Positions 1-9,806 of a stretch of 64,000 nucleotides of DNA are shown here, one piece after another. Every line of letters begins with the position of its first letter. Position 1 is the stretch's first letter. Position numbers and translations under genes: made by a program. The notes below the pieces were generated by a model. The model did not search any database and was not told the DNA's origin. It saw only the letters and a list, made by a program, of their open reading frames with translations. The stretch is from Pseudomonas putida (GTDB lineage: Bacteria > Pseudomonadota > Gammaproteobacteria > Pseudomonadales > Pseudomonadaceae), in the NCBI RefSeq assembly GCF_009883635.2, contig NZ_CP026115.2, forward strand, positions 4,402,001-4,466,000, given 5' to 3'.

Positions 1-1
1 C

Positions 2-274
2 ATCGTCAGCAGCGGCTACCGCAGCGTGGAGGTCAATGCGCGCGTCGGCGGGGTGCGAAGTAGCCAGCACGTGAAAGGCCTGGCTGCGGATTTCACGGTG
101 ATCGGCGTCGACAACCGGGAAGTGGTCAGGCAGGTAAGCAAGAGTGATGTGGCGTTCGACCAGCTGATCCTGGAATTCGACAGCTGGGTTCACCTGTCGG
201 TGTCAACTGCCGCGCCGCGCCGCGAGGTGCTGACCATTCGCAAGGGTACGGGCTACCTGCCAGGCTTGCAGTAG
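2..274 (+). CDS. M15-type peptidase (zinc D-Ala-D-Ala carboxypeptidase/endolysin-like), 5' truncated by window
   Basis: Only the last 90 or so residues are in the window; the frame is open from base 2 to the TAG at 272-274. Seen: an SGYRS motif, then SQHVKGLAADF, which matches the SxHxxGxAxD zinc-ligand motif of peptidase family M15, then EFDSWVHLSV, which supplies the third ligand histidine and the acidic catalytic region. Known for the family: these enzymes cut D-Ala-containing peptide cross-links in peptidoglycan, and many are phage endolysins. Whether this copy is chromosomal or a prophage remnant cannot be judged because its upstream neighbours lie outside the window. Confidence 0.75.
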   Translation: MVSSGYRSVEVNARVGGVRSSQHVKGLAADFTVIGVDNREVVRQVSKSDVAFDQLILEFDSWVHLSVSTAAPRREVLTIRKGTGYLPGLQ

Positions 275-286
275 CGTTCGAGCCGA

Positions 287-316
287 TTGACTCTGCGGTG
301 TCGCTCTTCGTATGCT
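287..316 (+). promoter_or_regulatory. Candidate sigma-70 promoter of the LexA-boxed small gene
   Basis: TTGACT at 287-292 is separated by 18 bp from TATGCT at 311-316. The -10 element overlaps the first two bases of the LexA box at 315-330, the geometry expected for SOS repression. Seen in sequence; promoter activity is inferred. Confidence 0.5.
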
Positions 317-330
317 GTATATAAATACAG
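315..330 (+). promoter_or_regulatory. LexA (SOS) box upstream of a small uncharacterised gene
   Basis: CTGTATATAAATACAG has the CTG-N10-CAG form and differs from the classical gammaproteobacterial consensus CTGTATATATATACAG at one inner base. It ends 15 bp before the ATG at 346 and overlaps a plausible -10 element. It is as good as or better than the two boxes in front of lexA in this window. Confidence 0.8.
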
Positions 331-345
331 TATCGAGGTGAACCC

Positions 346-654
346 ATGCTCAACGTCGAGCAACTCAAGTACAGCGTCAACCGTATGCCGGTGGAGCGGG
401 TGTGCGACGCCGTACTGGAATTGCGCCTCGAAGGCCTGGTCACCGACGACCGCACGCCATTCGGCAAGGTGCATTTCAACACGTGCTTTGCCGAGATCGA
501 GGCCTTGTTCCAGCGTGCCGGTTACCACCGGGGGCTGGATGTCGTGGGTTACCAGGGCCTGGTCTACGCGCTCTATGATCCGGGGCGTTGGGAACCCGTG
601 CAGGTACTTCGCTGGTTGAAGGCGTATAGCGAGGGGATGGTCGAGGCTGGTTGA
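346..654 (+). CDS. Small uncharacterised protein, probable SOS-regulated gene
   Basis: A 102-residue protein of a type I know only as a conserved hypothetical in Pseudomonas. The ATG follows a GAGG-type ribosome site (GAGGTG about 7 bases upstream). No signal peptide or membrane segment is visible; the composition is that of a soluble mixed alpha/beta protein, with several aromatic residues in the last third (YQGLVYALYDPGRW). No catalytic motif is evident. The main clue is regulatory: a near-consensus LexA box lies directly upstream, so expression is probably induced by DNA damage. Nothing in the neighbours (M15 peptidase tail, pseudouridine synthase) defines a role. Function unknown; I do not assign one. 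Confidence 0.75.
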   Translation: MLNVEQLKYSVNRMPVERVCDAVLELRLEGLVTDDRTPFGKVHFNTCFAEIEALFQRAGYHRGLDVVGYQGLVYALYDPGRWEPVQVLRWLKAYSEGMVEAG

Positions 655-704
655 GGCGCCGGGCTTGGGGGATAATGCTGGGCTTTGATTGCTCGAGCCC
701 TGCC

Positions 705-1589
705 ATGACCACGCCTTTCGACCCCGCCCACCAGCAAGCCAGTACGGTCTGCCTGCCGCCCGGCCACTGGGCGACGGTACTCGATTGCCTGTGCGACCAT
801 TTCAAGGCCATCGAGCGCGCGCAGTGGCTTGACCGCTTCGCCCGTGGCCGGGTGCTCGATGCCGAGGGCAGGGCGATTGCTGCCGACTTGCCCTACCGGC
901 GCGGCATGCGCCTTCACTATTTTCGCGAGGTGCCCAACGAGCGGCCGATTCCGGTGCAGGAAACCATCCTGCATGTGGATGAGCACCTGGTGGTGGCCGA
1001 CAAGCCGCATTTCCTGCCGGTAACGCCAACCGGTGAATACGTCGAGCAGACCCTGTTGCGCCGCCTGATCCGACGCCTGGGCAACCCGCACCTGGTGCCG
1101 TTGCATCGCATCGACCGGCACACCGCCGGGCTGGTGCTGTTCTCCGCCAATCCGCAGACGCGCAGCGCGTATCAACGGTTGTTCCCGGAGCGGCGGATCG
1201 ATAAGCGCTATCAAGCCATCGCTGCCGCTTTGCCGCAGCATGCATTCCCCCTGGTGCGCAAGAGTCGCCTGGTGCATGGCGAGCCGTTCTTTCGCATGCA
1301 CGAAGTGGCAGGGGAGGCCAACAGCGAGACCTTTGCCGAAGTGCTGGAGACGCATGGCGAGTTGTGGCGCTATGGACTGTCGCCGGTAACGGGCAAGACG
1401 CATCAGTTGCGTGTGCACATGGCGGCGTTGGGGGCGGGGATCTGCAATGACCCGTTCTACCCCGAGTTGCTCAAGGACGAAGACGACTATCAGCGGCCGT
1501 TGAAGCTGCTGGCGCAGAGCTTGCGATTTGCCGATCCGTTGACCGGCGAAGAGCGCTACTTCGAGAGCAGGCTGACACTGGACTGGTAA
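705..1589 (+). CDS. RluA-family RNA pseudouridine synthase
   Basis: A 294-residue protein that isomerises uridine to pseudouridine in RNA. Seen: ADKPHFLPVTP, the KP-containing strand of the RluA fold; HRIDRHTAGLVLFS, which is the catalytic HRLD motif with the active-site aspartate; and the C-terminal GKTHQLRVHMA motif. No N-terminal S4 domain is obvious. The ATG at 705 is chosen because the family similarity starts just after it; an ATG at 675 is in frame but adds unrelated residues. The exact target (23S rRNA or tRNA) cannot be told from the sequence alone. A REP palindrome follows the stop. Confidence 0.85.
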   Translation: MTTPFDPAHQQASTVCLPPGHWATVLDCLCDHFKAIERAQWLDRFARGRVLDAEGRAIAADLPYRRGMRLHYFREVPNERPIPVQETILHVDEHLVVADKPHFLPVTPTGEYVEQTLLRRLIRRLGNPHLVPLHRIDRHTAGLVLFSANPQTRSAYQRLFPERRIDKRYQAIAAALPQHAFPLVRKSRLVHGEPFFRMHEVAGEANSETFAEVLETHGELWRYGLSPVTGKTHQLRVHMAALGAGICNDPFYPELLKDEDDYQRPLKLLAQSLRFADPLTGEERYFESRLTLDW

Positions 1590-1600
1590 GGCGCCTGTTC

Positions 1601-1664
1601 GCGGTCACTGTAGGGGCGGCCTTGCGTCGCGAAAGGGCCGCAAGGCCGCTCCTACAGTGACCGC
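1601..1664. repeat. REP-like palindrome
   Basis: 26-bp arms at 1601-1626 and 1639-1664 are inverted copies with a single mismatch, separated by 12 bp. The arms carry the GTAGGAGCGG / CCGCTCCTAC core typical of P. putida-group REP sequences. It sits between two convergent genes, where it may act as a bidirectional terminator. Confidence 0.85.
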
Positions 1665-1675
1665 GTAGGCCAGAA

Positions 1676-3241
1676 CTAGCGGTTGAAGCGCTCCACCAGC
1701 GAATACTGCCCGCCGGCAGTGCTGGTCAGCTCTTCGCTGAGCTGCGCCGAATGCTGCGCCTGCTCGGCTGTCTGGTCGGCGAGCTGGGCGATGGTGCTGA
1801 TGTTGCGGCTGATCTCGTCGGCCACTGCAGTCTGCTCTTCGGTGGCGGCGGCGATCTGGGTCGCCATGTCTGTGATGTTGGCCACTGCTTCGCTGATCCC
1901 AACCAGTGCCTGGTCCGCCTGCATGACGCGCTCGACGCCTTCCTGGGCCTGGCGGTGGCCGGTTTCCATGGTCAGCACGGCGTTGTTGGCCGTTTGTTGC
2001 AGCTTGGCGATCAGACCGTGGATCTGCCCGGTCGATTCGGCGGTGCGTTGGGCCAGCTGGCGTACCTCGTCGGCGACCACGGCGAAACCACGGCCCATCT
2101 CGCCGGCACGGGCCGCTTCGATGGCGGCGTTGAGCGCCAGCAGGTTGGTCTGGTCGGCGATGCCCTTGATCACATCGACCACGCCACCGATTTCGTCACT
2201 GTCCTTGGCCAGTTGGGTCACGGTCTGGCCGGTCTCACCCACGGCGCTCGACAGGCGCTCGATGGCATCACGGGTTTCCCCGGCGATCTGCCGGCCCTGG
2301 CTGGTCAGGCGGTTGGCTTCCTGGGTGGCGTCAGCGGTGCGTTGCACGTGGTTGGCCACTTCCTGGGTGGTAGCGGCCATCTGGTTGACGGCGGCAGCGA
2401 CCTGCTCTGTCTCCACGCGCTGGCGCTCCAGGCCCGAGGAGCTCTTGTGCGCCAAGGCATCGGACTGGCGGGCCTGGTCGCTGAGGTGCTCGGCGCTGTC
2501 CTGCAGGCGAGTCAGGCACGTCTTCATGCGCGCGTCCTGGCTGAGCATGGCCATCTCCAGGCGTGCCTGCACGCCACGGCTGTCGGTGTACATCTGCGCG
2601 ATCAGCGGGTCGGAGGTGGTCTGCTCGGCCAGGCGCAACAGGCGTTTGAGGCCACGCTGCTGCCAGCTCAGGCCGAACAGGCCGAGCGGTACCGACAGGC
2701 CGGCGGCCAGAGCGAAGCCCCAGGAGTGGCCGAGCCAGTTGCCAATCAGGAAACCGACCTGGCTGACCAGGATGAACGGCAACCAGTCCTGCAGCACCGG
2801 CAGCCAGCGATCACGGCGCGGGATGGCAGGCTTGCCGTCGTTGATGCGCTGGTACAGGGCCTCGGCACGGCGGATCTGCTCGGCGGTCGGTTTGACGCGC
2901 ACCGACTCGAAACCGACGACCTGGTTGTTCTCGAAAATCGGCGTGACGTAGGCGTTGACCCAGTAGTGGTCGCCGGATTTGCAACGGTTCTTGACGATGC
3001 CCATCCACGGCAAGCCTTGCTTGAGGGTTTGCCACATGTGGGCGAACACTGCCGTTGGCACATCGGGGTGACGCACCAGGTTGTGGGGGGCGCCAATCAG
3101 CTCTTCGCGGGTGAAACCGCTGATCTCGACGAACGCATCGTTGCAGTAGGTGATCACACCCTTGGCATTGGTGGTGGAGATCAACCGTTGTTGGGCAGGG
3201 AAAGTCCGTTCCCTCTGGGTAATCGGCTGGTTGTTGCGCAT
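1676..3241 (-). CDS. aer2: Aer-type energy/oxygen taxis receptor (PAS + MCP)
   Basis: A 521-residue chemoreceptor. N-terminal PAS domain (about residues 10-120, with the [11 protein letters not shown] and NLVRHPDVP motifs of FAD-binding Aer proteins), a hydrophobic segment around 160-200, then a HAMP-like linker and a methyl-accepting signalling domain with the invariant hairpin tip motif ([18 protein letters not shown]). Aer proteins sense redox state through FAD and steer swimming toward favourable energy conditions. P. putida has three Aer paralogues; this position next to acnA fits Aer2. The start at 3241 is chosen because a FliA promoter lies at 3272-3298, which makes the in-frame ATG at 3286 unlikely to be transcribed. 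Confidence 0.88.
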   Translation of the reverse strand: MRNNQPITQRERTFPAQQRLISTTNAKGVITYCNDAFVEISGFTREELIGAPHNLVRHPDVPTAVFAHMWQTLKQGLPWMGIVKNRCKSGDHYWVNAYVTPIFENNQVVGFESVRVKPTAEQIRRAEALYQRINDGKPAIPRRDRWLPVLQDWLPFILVSQVGFLIGNWLGHSWGFALAAGLSVPLGLFGLSWQQRGLKRLLRLAEQTTSDPLIAQMYTDSRGVQARLEMAMLSQDARMKTCLTRLQDSAEHLSDQARQSDALAHKSSSGLERQRVETEQVAAAVNQMAATTQEVANHVQRTADATQEANRLTSQGRQIAGETRDAIERLSSAVGETGQTVTQLAKDSDEIGGVVDVIKGIADQTNLLALNAAIEAARAGEMGRGFAVVADEVRQLAQRTAESTGQIHGLIAKLQQTANNAVLTMETGHRQAQEGVERVMQADQALVGISEAVANITDMATQIAAATEEQTAVADEISRNISTIAQLADQTAEQAQHSAQLSEELTSTAGGQYSLVERFNR

Positions 3242-3271
3242 GAGCTGAATAGTCCGTAAGGCTTTCGACAG

Positions 3272-3298
3272 GTATCGGCAAGCCACTGGTTTTATTGA
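3272..3298 (-). promoter_or_regulatory. FliA (sigma-28) promoter of aer2
   Basis: On the minus strand TCAA is followed by exactly 15 bp and GCCGATAC, matching the flagellar sigma-28 pattern. The -10 element ends 30 bases before the aer2 ATG. From memory, aer2 of P. putida is reported to be FliA-dependent, which agrees with this site. The same arrangement occurs in front of cheV at 24138. Confidence 0.8.
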
Positions 3299-3483
3299 AT
3301 GGATATTTGACTTCGTTGATCTGGGGCAATTGACCGCTGTTGCGGACGCGTTATGGGAAACTTGGCGTTCGCAGCGGATTGCCTATGTTTGTGACCATTT
3401 GCTGACAAATTGAGGGCATGATGACTGACCGGCCATTAAAGTGCTACTGCCGGGTGCCTGACGTCGTTTTGTGCTGGTGCGTG

Positions 3484-3513
3484 GATCGAGCGCCGCCCGC
3501 GCGGCGCTCGATC
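3484..3513. repeat. Perfect GC-rich palindrome, possible acnA terminator
   Basis: 13-bp arms (3484-3496 and 3501-3513) are perfect inverted copies around a 4-base loop. The core CGAGCGCCGC is shared with the outer part of the long palindrome at 7604-7836, so this looks like a short member of the same repeat family. It lies 27 bp past the acnA stop codon (acnA runs leftward), so it could terminate acnA, although no T-run follows. Confidence 0.75.
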
Positions 3514-3540
3514 TCACAGACGCCGCTACTCCCAAGCCAA

Positions 3541-6282
<2,742 letters not shown>

Positions 6283-6504
6283 TGCCAACTCCTTGTGCGG
6301 CGGGGCCCGGCACGGCTGCTTGTGGCCGGTGCCACCGCGCTGTTTCGGCCCGCACGGCACGGACCTGGCTGAATGGTCAGGTTAGCTCCGTTTGGTGCCC
6401 CTGACTCTTTTCTGGACCGGCGGGGCATGTCGCAGGTTCCGATCTTCCTTTATCATCGCCGCCCTGCCGGCGCCCGTGGTGCGCCAGCCGTAGTGGAGTG
6501 AGAG

Positions 6505-7569
6505 ATGAATACCCTGTTCATGCATTGCCGGCCCGGTTTCGAGGGTGAAGTCTGCGCCGAGATCAGCGAACATGCCGCCCAGCTGGGTGTGGCCGGTTAT
6601 GCCAAGGGCAAGCCGCAGAGCGCTTGTGCCGAGTTCGTCTGCGCCGAGGCCGAAGGTGCCGAGCGCCTGATGGCCCAGCTGCGCTTCGCGCAACTGATCT
6701 TCCCACGCCAGTGGGCGCGGGGCACGTATATCGAGCTGCCGGAAACCGACCGCATCAGCGTGCTGCTGGCGCATCTGGCCGAGCACCCGGTGTTCGGCAG
6801 CCTGTGGCTGGAGGTACTGGACAGCAACGAAGGCAAGGAGCTTTCGACCTTCTGCCGCAAGTTCGAAGTGCCGTTGCGCAAGGCCCTGGAAAAGGCCGGC
6901 CGCCTGGTCGACAACGCCAGCCTGCCGCGCCTGCTGCTGACGTTCATCAGTGGCCGCCGGGTATTCGTCGGCGTGGCTGAGGCGAACAACAGCGCGCTGT
7001 GGCCGATGGGCATCCCGCGGCTGAAGTTCCCGCGTGAGGCGCCAAGCCGTTCGACCCTCAAGCTGGAAGAGGCCTGGCACCAGTTCATCCCGCGTGAGCA
7101 GTGGGAGCAGCGCCTGGGTGACGATATGCGGGGTGTCGATCTGGGTGCTTCGCCAGGCGGTTGGACTTACCAGCTGGTACGCCGTGGCATGCTGGTCACC
7201 GCCATCGACAATGGGCCGATGGCCGAAAGCCTGATGGAAACCGGGCTGGTAGAGCACCTGATGGCGGACGGTTTCACCTGGCAACCGAAGCAGCCGGTGG
7301 ACTGGATGGTCTGCGATATCGTCGAGAAGCCGGCGCGGACCACCTCGCTGATCGAGACCTGGCTGGGGGAGGGGTTGTGCCGTGAGGCGGTGGTCAACCT
7401 GAAGTTGCCGATGAAGCAGCGCTATGCCGAGGTGCGGCGGTTGCTGGACCGTATGGAGGCGACGTTCAAGGCGCGCAAGATCAAGGTGTCCATTGCCTGC
7501 AAGCAGCTGTATCACGACCGCGAAGAAGTGACGTGCCACCTGCGTAGGCTTGATTTGAAACCGCGTTGA
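6505..7569 (+). CDS. rlmM: 23S rRNA 2'-O-ribose C2498 methyltransferase
   Basis: A 354-residue SAM-dependent methyltransferase that modifies C2498 of 23S rRNA. It has an N-terminal THUMP-like region (about 1-180) and a C-terminal Rossmann methyltransferase domain beginning with GVDLGASPGGWTY (around residue 210), the SAM-binding motif of RrmJ-like enzymes, followed by DWMVCDIVEKP and the KLPMK motif that carries a catalytic lysine. The ATG at 6505 follows GGAGTGAGAG. Single gene, divergent from acnA. Length agrees with RlmM (about 350-360 residues). Confidence 0.93.
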   Translation: MNTLFMHCRPGFEGEVCAEISEHAAQLGVAGYAKGKPQSACAEFVCAEAEGAERLMAQLRFAQLIFPRQWARGTYIELPETDRISVLLAHLAEHPVFGSLWLEVLDSNEGKELSTFCRKFEVPLRKALEKAGRLVDNASLPRLLLTFISGRRVFVGVAEANNSALWPMGIPRLKFPREAPSRSTLKLEEAWHQFIPREQWEQRLGDDMRGVDLGASPGGWTYQLVRRGMLVTAIDNGPMAESLMETGLVEHLMADGFTWQPKQPVDWMVCDIVEKPARTTSLIETWLGEGLCREAVVNLKLPMKQRYAEVRRLLDRMEATFKARKIKVSIACKQLYHDREEVTCHLRRLDLKPR

Positions 7570-7603
7570 GTTGCCAGGTGCAGGCCTTGAGTGGTGCGTG
7601 AGT

Positions 7604-7836
7604 GTCGAGAGCGAGCGCCGCCCGCGCGGCGCATCGCGAGCTTTGCTCGCTCCTACGTTTGTTTCGGGCCAATTATTCCTGTGGGATTTGCGCGCGAACG
7701 CCTTGGCGCATGGCTCGCTATCGCGTCGTATAAATCAGGCGGTCGCGCGCGCCTGTCACAGGCGTTACTGGCCCGAAACAAACGTAGGAGCGAGCAAAGC
7801 TCGCGATGCGCCGCGCGGGCGGCGCTCGATCTCGAC
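7604..7836. repeat. Long inverted repeat (perfect 59-bp arms, 67-bp with one mismatch)
   Basis: The intergenic region between rlmM and tusA (7570-7926) holds no supported gene but is dominated by this palindrome. Bases 7612-7670 and 7770-7828 are perfect inverted copies. Allowing one mismatch extends the arms to 7604-7670 and 7770-7836. The centre (7671-7769, 99 bp) is unique within the window and rich in GCGCGC. The arms contain the REP-like segment GAGCTTTGCTCGCTCCTAC. The size is that of a paired REP (BIME) or a small non-autonomous mobile element; no target-site duplication is obvious. Confidence 0.85.
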
Positions 7837-7926
7837 GCACACGCACCACTGAAGGCATGCACCAGCGCCCCCTCTTGGTCGACACGACCGGATGCGCCAC
7901 AATAGCGATCATTTGCGGAGCCCCCC

Positions 7927-8169
7927 ATGACCGATTTCACCCCCGATGCCATCCTCGACGCCACCGGCCTGAACTGCCCGGAACCGGTGATGATGCTGCA
8001 CCAGCACGTGCGCAACCTGGCCGCTGGCGGCCTGCTCAAGGTCATCGCCACCGACCCGTCGACCCGCCGTGACATCCCCAAATTCTGCAACTTCCTCGGC
8101 CACGAATTGCTGCAGCAGCAGGAAGAAGCCGGTACCTACCTGTACTGGATCCGCAAGAAAGCCGACTGA
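7927..8169 (+). CDS. tusA: Sulfurtransferase TusA family protein
   Basis: An 80-residue cytoplasmic sulfur carrier. The invariant CPxP motif is present as C17-P-E-P, where the cysteine carries the persulfide received from IscS. In E. coli TusA passes sulfur to TusBCD for 2-thiolation of the tRNA wobble uridine and also influences molybdenum cofactor formation. The ATG at 7927 follows GGAGCC. The stop is 60 bp upstream of pdxB on the same strand, so co-transcription is possible. Length matches E. coli TusA (81 residues). Confidence 0.92.
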   Translation: MTDFTPDAILDATGLNCPEPVMMLHQHVRNLAAGGLLKVIATDPSTRRDIPKFCNFLGHELLQQQEEAGTYLYWIRKKAD

Positions 8170-8229
8170 GCCGCGCTGGAACACACTTCCCGTAGCGCCT
8201 ACACTGCGCTCCCCAGACAGGAGAGCGCC

Positions 8230-9372
8230 ATGCTGATAGTTGCCGACGAGAATATCCCGCTGCTCGATGCCTTCTTCGAAGGCTTCGGCGAGATCCGCCG
8301 TTATCCCGGCCGCAGCCTCGACGCCGCCAGCGTCAAGGATGCCGATGTGCTGCTGGTGCGTTCGGTGACCAAGGTCGACCGGCAACTGCTCGAAGGCAGC
8401 AAGGTGCGCTTCGTCGGCACCTGCACCATCGGCACCGACCATCTGGACCTGGACTACTTCGCCGAAGCGGGCATCCACTGGAGCAGCGCGCCGGGCTGCA
8501 ATGCCCGTGGCGTGGTCGATTACGTGCTGGGCAGCCTGCTGACCCTGGCCGACCTGGACGGCGTGGCACTGGCGCAACGCACCTACGGTGTGGTGGGCGC
8601 TGGCGAAGTCGGTGGCCGCCTGGTGCGTGTGCTGCACGGCCTGGGCTGGAAGGTGCTGGTCTGCGACCCGCTGCGCCAGGCCGCCGAGGGTGGCGACTTC
8701 GTCAGCCTGGCGACGATCCTTGAACAGTGCGACGTGATCAGCCTGCACACCCCGCTGCAGCGTGGCGGTGAGCATCCGACCTGGCACCTGCTCGGCGAAG
8801 CGCAGCTGGCGCAGCTGCGCCCCGGCGCCTGGCTGATCAACGCTAGCCGCGGGCCGGTGGTGGACAACGCGGCGCTGCGTGAGCTGCTGCTGGATCGCGA
8901 AGACGTGCACGCGGTGCTCGATGTCTGGGAAGGCGAGCCGCAGGTCGACCTGCAATTGGCAGACCTGTGCACCCTGGCCACGCCGCACATTGCCGGCTAC
9001 AGCCTGGACGGCCGCCAGCGTGGCACGGCGCAGATCTATCAGGCCTTGTGCCGCTACCTGGGCGAAGCCGTAAGCGTGCAGCTGGCCGATCTGCTGCCGC
9101 CGCCGCCGTTGGCGCAGATCGAGCTGGACGGCACGGCGGAGCCTGCCTGGGCCCTGGCGGCGCTGTGCCGGGCAGTGTATGACCCACGGCGTGACGATGC
9201 CGATTTCCGTCGCAGCCTTAGCGACGATGTGGCCGAGCAGCGGGCGGCGTTCGACCAGTTGCGCAAGCAGTATCCGCCACGGCGGGAGATCGAAGGGTTG
9301 GCGGTGCGCGTGAGGGGCGAGGCGCCGCAGTTGGCGCAGATGGTCAATGCCTTGGGTGGCGTGCTGGCCTGA
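8230..9372 (+). CDS. pdxB: Erythronate-4-phosphate dehydrogenase
   Basis: A 380-residue D-2-hydroxyacid dehydrogenase-family enzyme of the DXP-dependent pyridoxal-5'-phosphate pathway; it oxidises 4-phosphoerythronate. Seen: the Rossmann motif [16 protein letters not shown] around residue 120, [15 protein letters not shown] around 205 (catalytic Arg region), and [16 protein letters not shown] around 254 with the catalytic histidine; GYSLDGR distinguishes PdxB from SerA-like relatives. A C-terminal dimerisation domain follows. The ATG has a clear AGGAGAG site. A hairpin terminator follows directly. Confidence 0.94.
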   Translation: MLIVADENIPLLDAFFEGFGEIRRYPGRSLDAASVKDADVLLVRSVTKVDRQLLEGSKVRFVGTCTIGTDHLDLDYFAEAGIHWSSAPGCNARGVVDYVLGSLLTLADLDGVALAQRTYGVVGAGEVGGRLVRVLHGLGWKVLVCDPLRQAAEGGDFVSLATILEQCDVISLHTPLQRGGEHPTWHLLGEAQLAQLRPGAWLINASRGPVVDNAALRELLLDREDVHAVLDVWEGEPQVDLQLADLCTLATPHIAGYSLDGRQRGTAQIYQALCRYLGEAVSVQLADLLPPPPLAQIELDGTAEPAWALAALCRAVYDPRRDDADFRRSLSDDVAEQRAAFDQLRKQYPPRREIEGLAVRVRGEAPQLAQMVNALGGVLA

Positions 9373-9389
9373 TCACCGGTCAAAATAAA

Positions 9390-9412
9390 AAACCCGGCGT
9401 AAAGCCGGGTTT
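9390..9412. terminator. Bidirectional intrinsic terminator between pdxB and the PA1571-like gene
   Basis: Stem AAACCCGGC / GCCGGGTTT around a 5-base loop, with an A-rich tract on the left that becomes a U-run for the minus-strand transcript. It lies between two convergent genes and can serve both. Confidence 0.85.
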
Positions 9413-9427
9413 CAAAGGATTCGTGCT

Positions 9428-9601
9428 TCAGCCCTGACGTACTTTCTTCACGCGGCTGTCTTCCAGGTTCTTGCAGGCCTGCTGGATCATCTGCTCGGTG
9501 ATCTCGATCTCGCGGCCCTGGGCGTCGATGATCGAACCACAGGCCTTGGGTTGTGGTTTGTTCTCAGATTTCACGGTGTCGCTGCCATGTTGCAAGCTCA
9601 T
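9428..9601 (-). CDS. PA1571-like small conserved protein
   Basis: A 57-residue soluble protein with the conserved stretch ACGSIIDAQGREIEITE followed by MIQQACKNLE. I recognise it as the small pseudomonad family named after PA1571; no function is established. The ATG at 9601 is chosen for its strong GAGGAG site 8 bases upstream; the frame is open further upstream but without a better start. It converges with pdxB across a shared terminator. Confidence 0.72.
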   Translation of the reverse strand: MSLQHGSDTVKSENKPQPKACGSIIDAQGREIEITEQMIQQACKNLEDSRVKKVRQG

Positions 9602-9806
9602 AGAATATCTCCTCATCAGGTTCAGGATCAGGTTAAACCTGCGCCGTGACTGGCCTGTTACAAAAGTTATCGTGTGCACCAAGGCCTGCACAGTCCAGCA
9701 GAAAGCGCGGCAAAGCTCCAGAGGCCTGTTAGATCGATGGGTTATAGGCACGCCCAACGTGGATGAATGGTAGTCTTCAATCTTCCTGCGTTCCCTGGTT
9801 CACCTC

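Noticed and set aside
7571..7905. Short overlapping reading frames on both strands within the rlmM-tusA gap
   Set aside because: They are produced by the inverted repeat itself (the two arms encode mirrored peptides), with no ribosome sites or family similarity.
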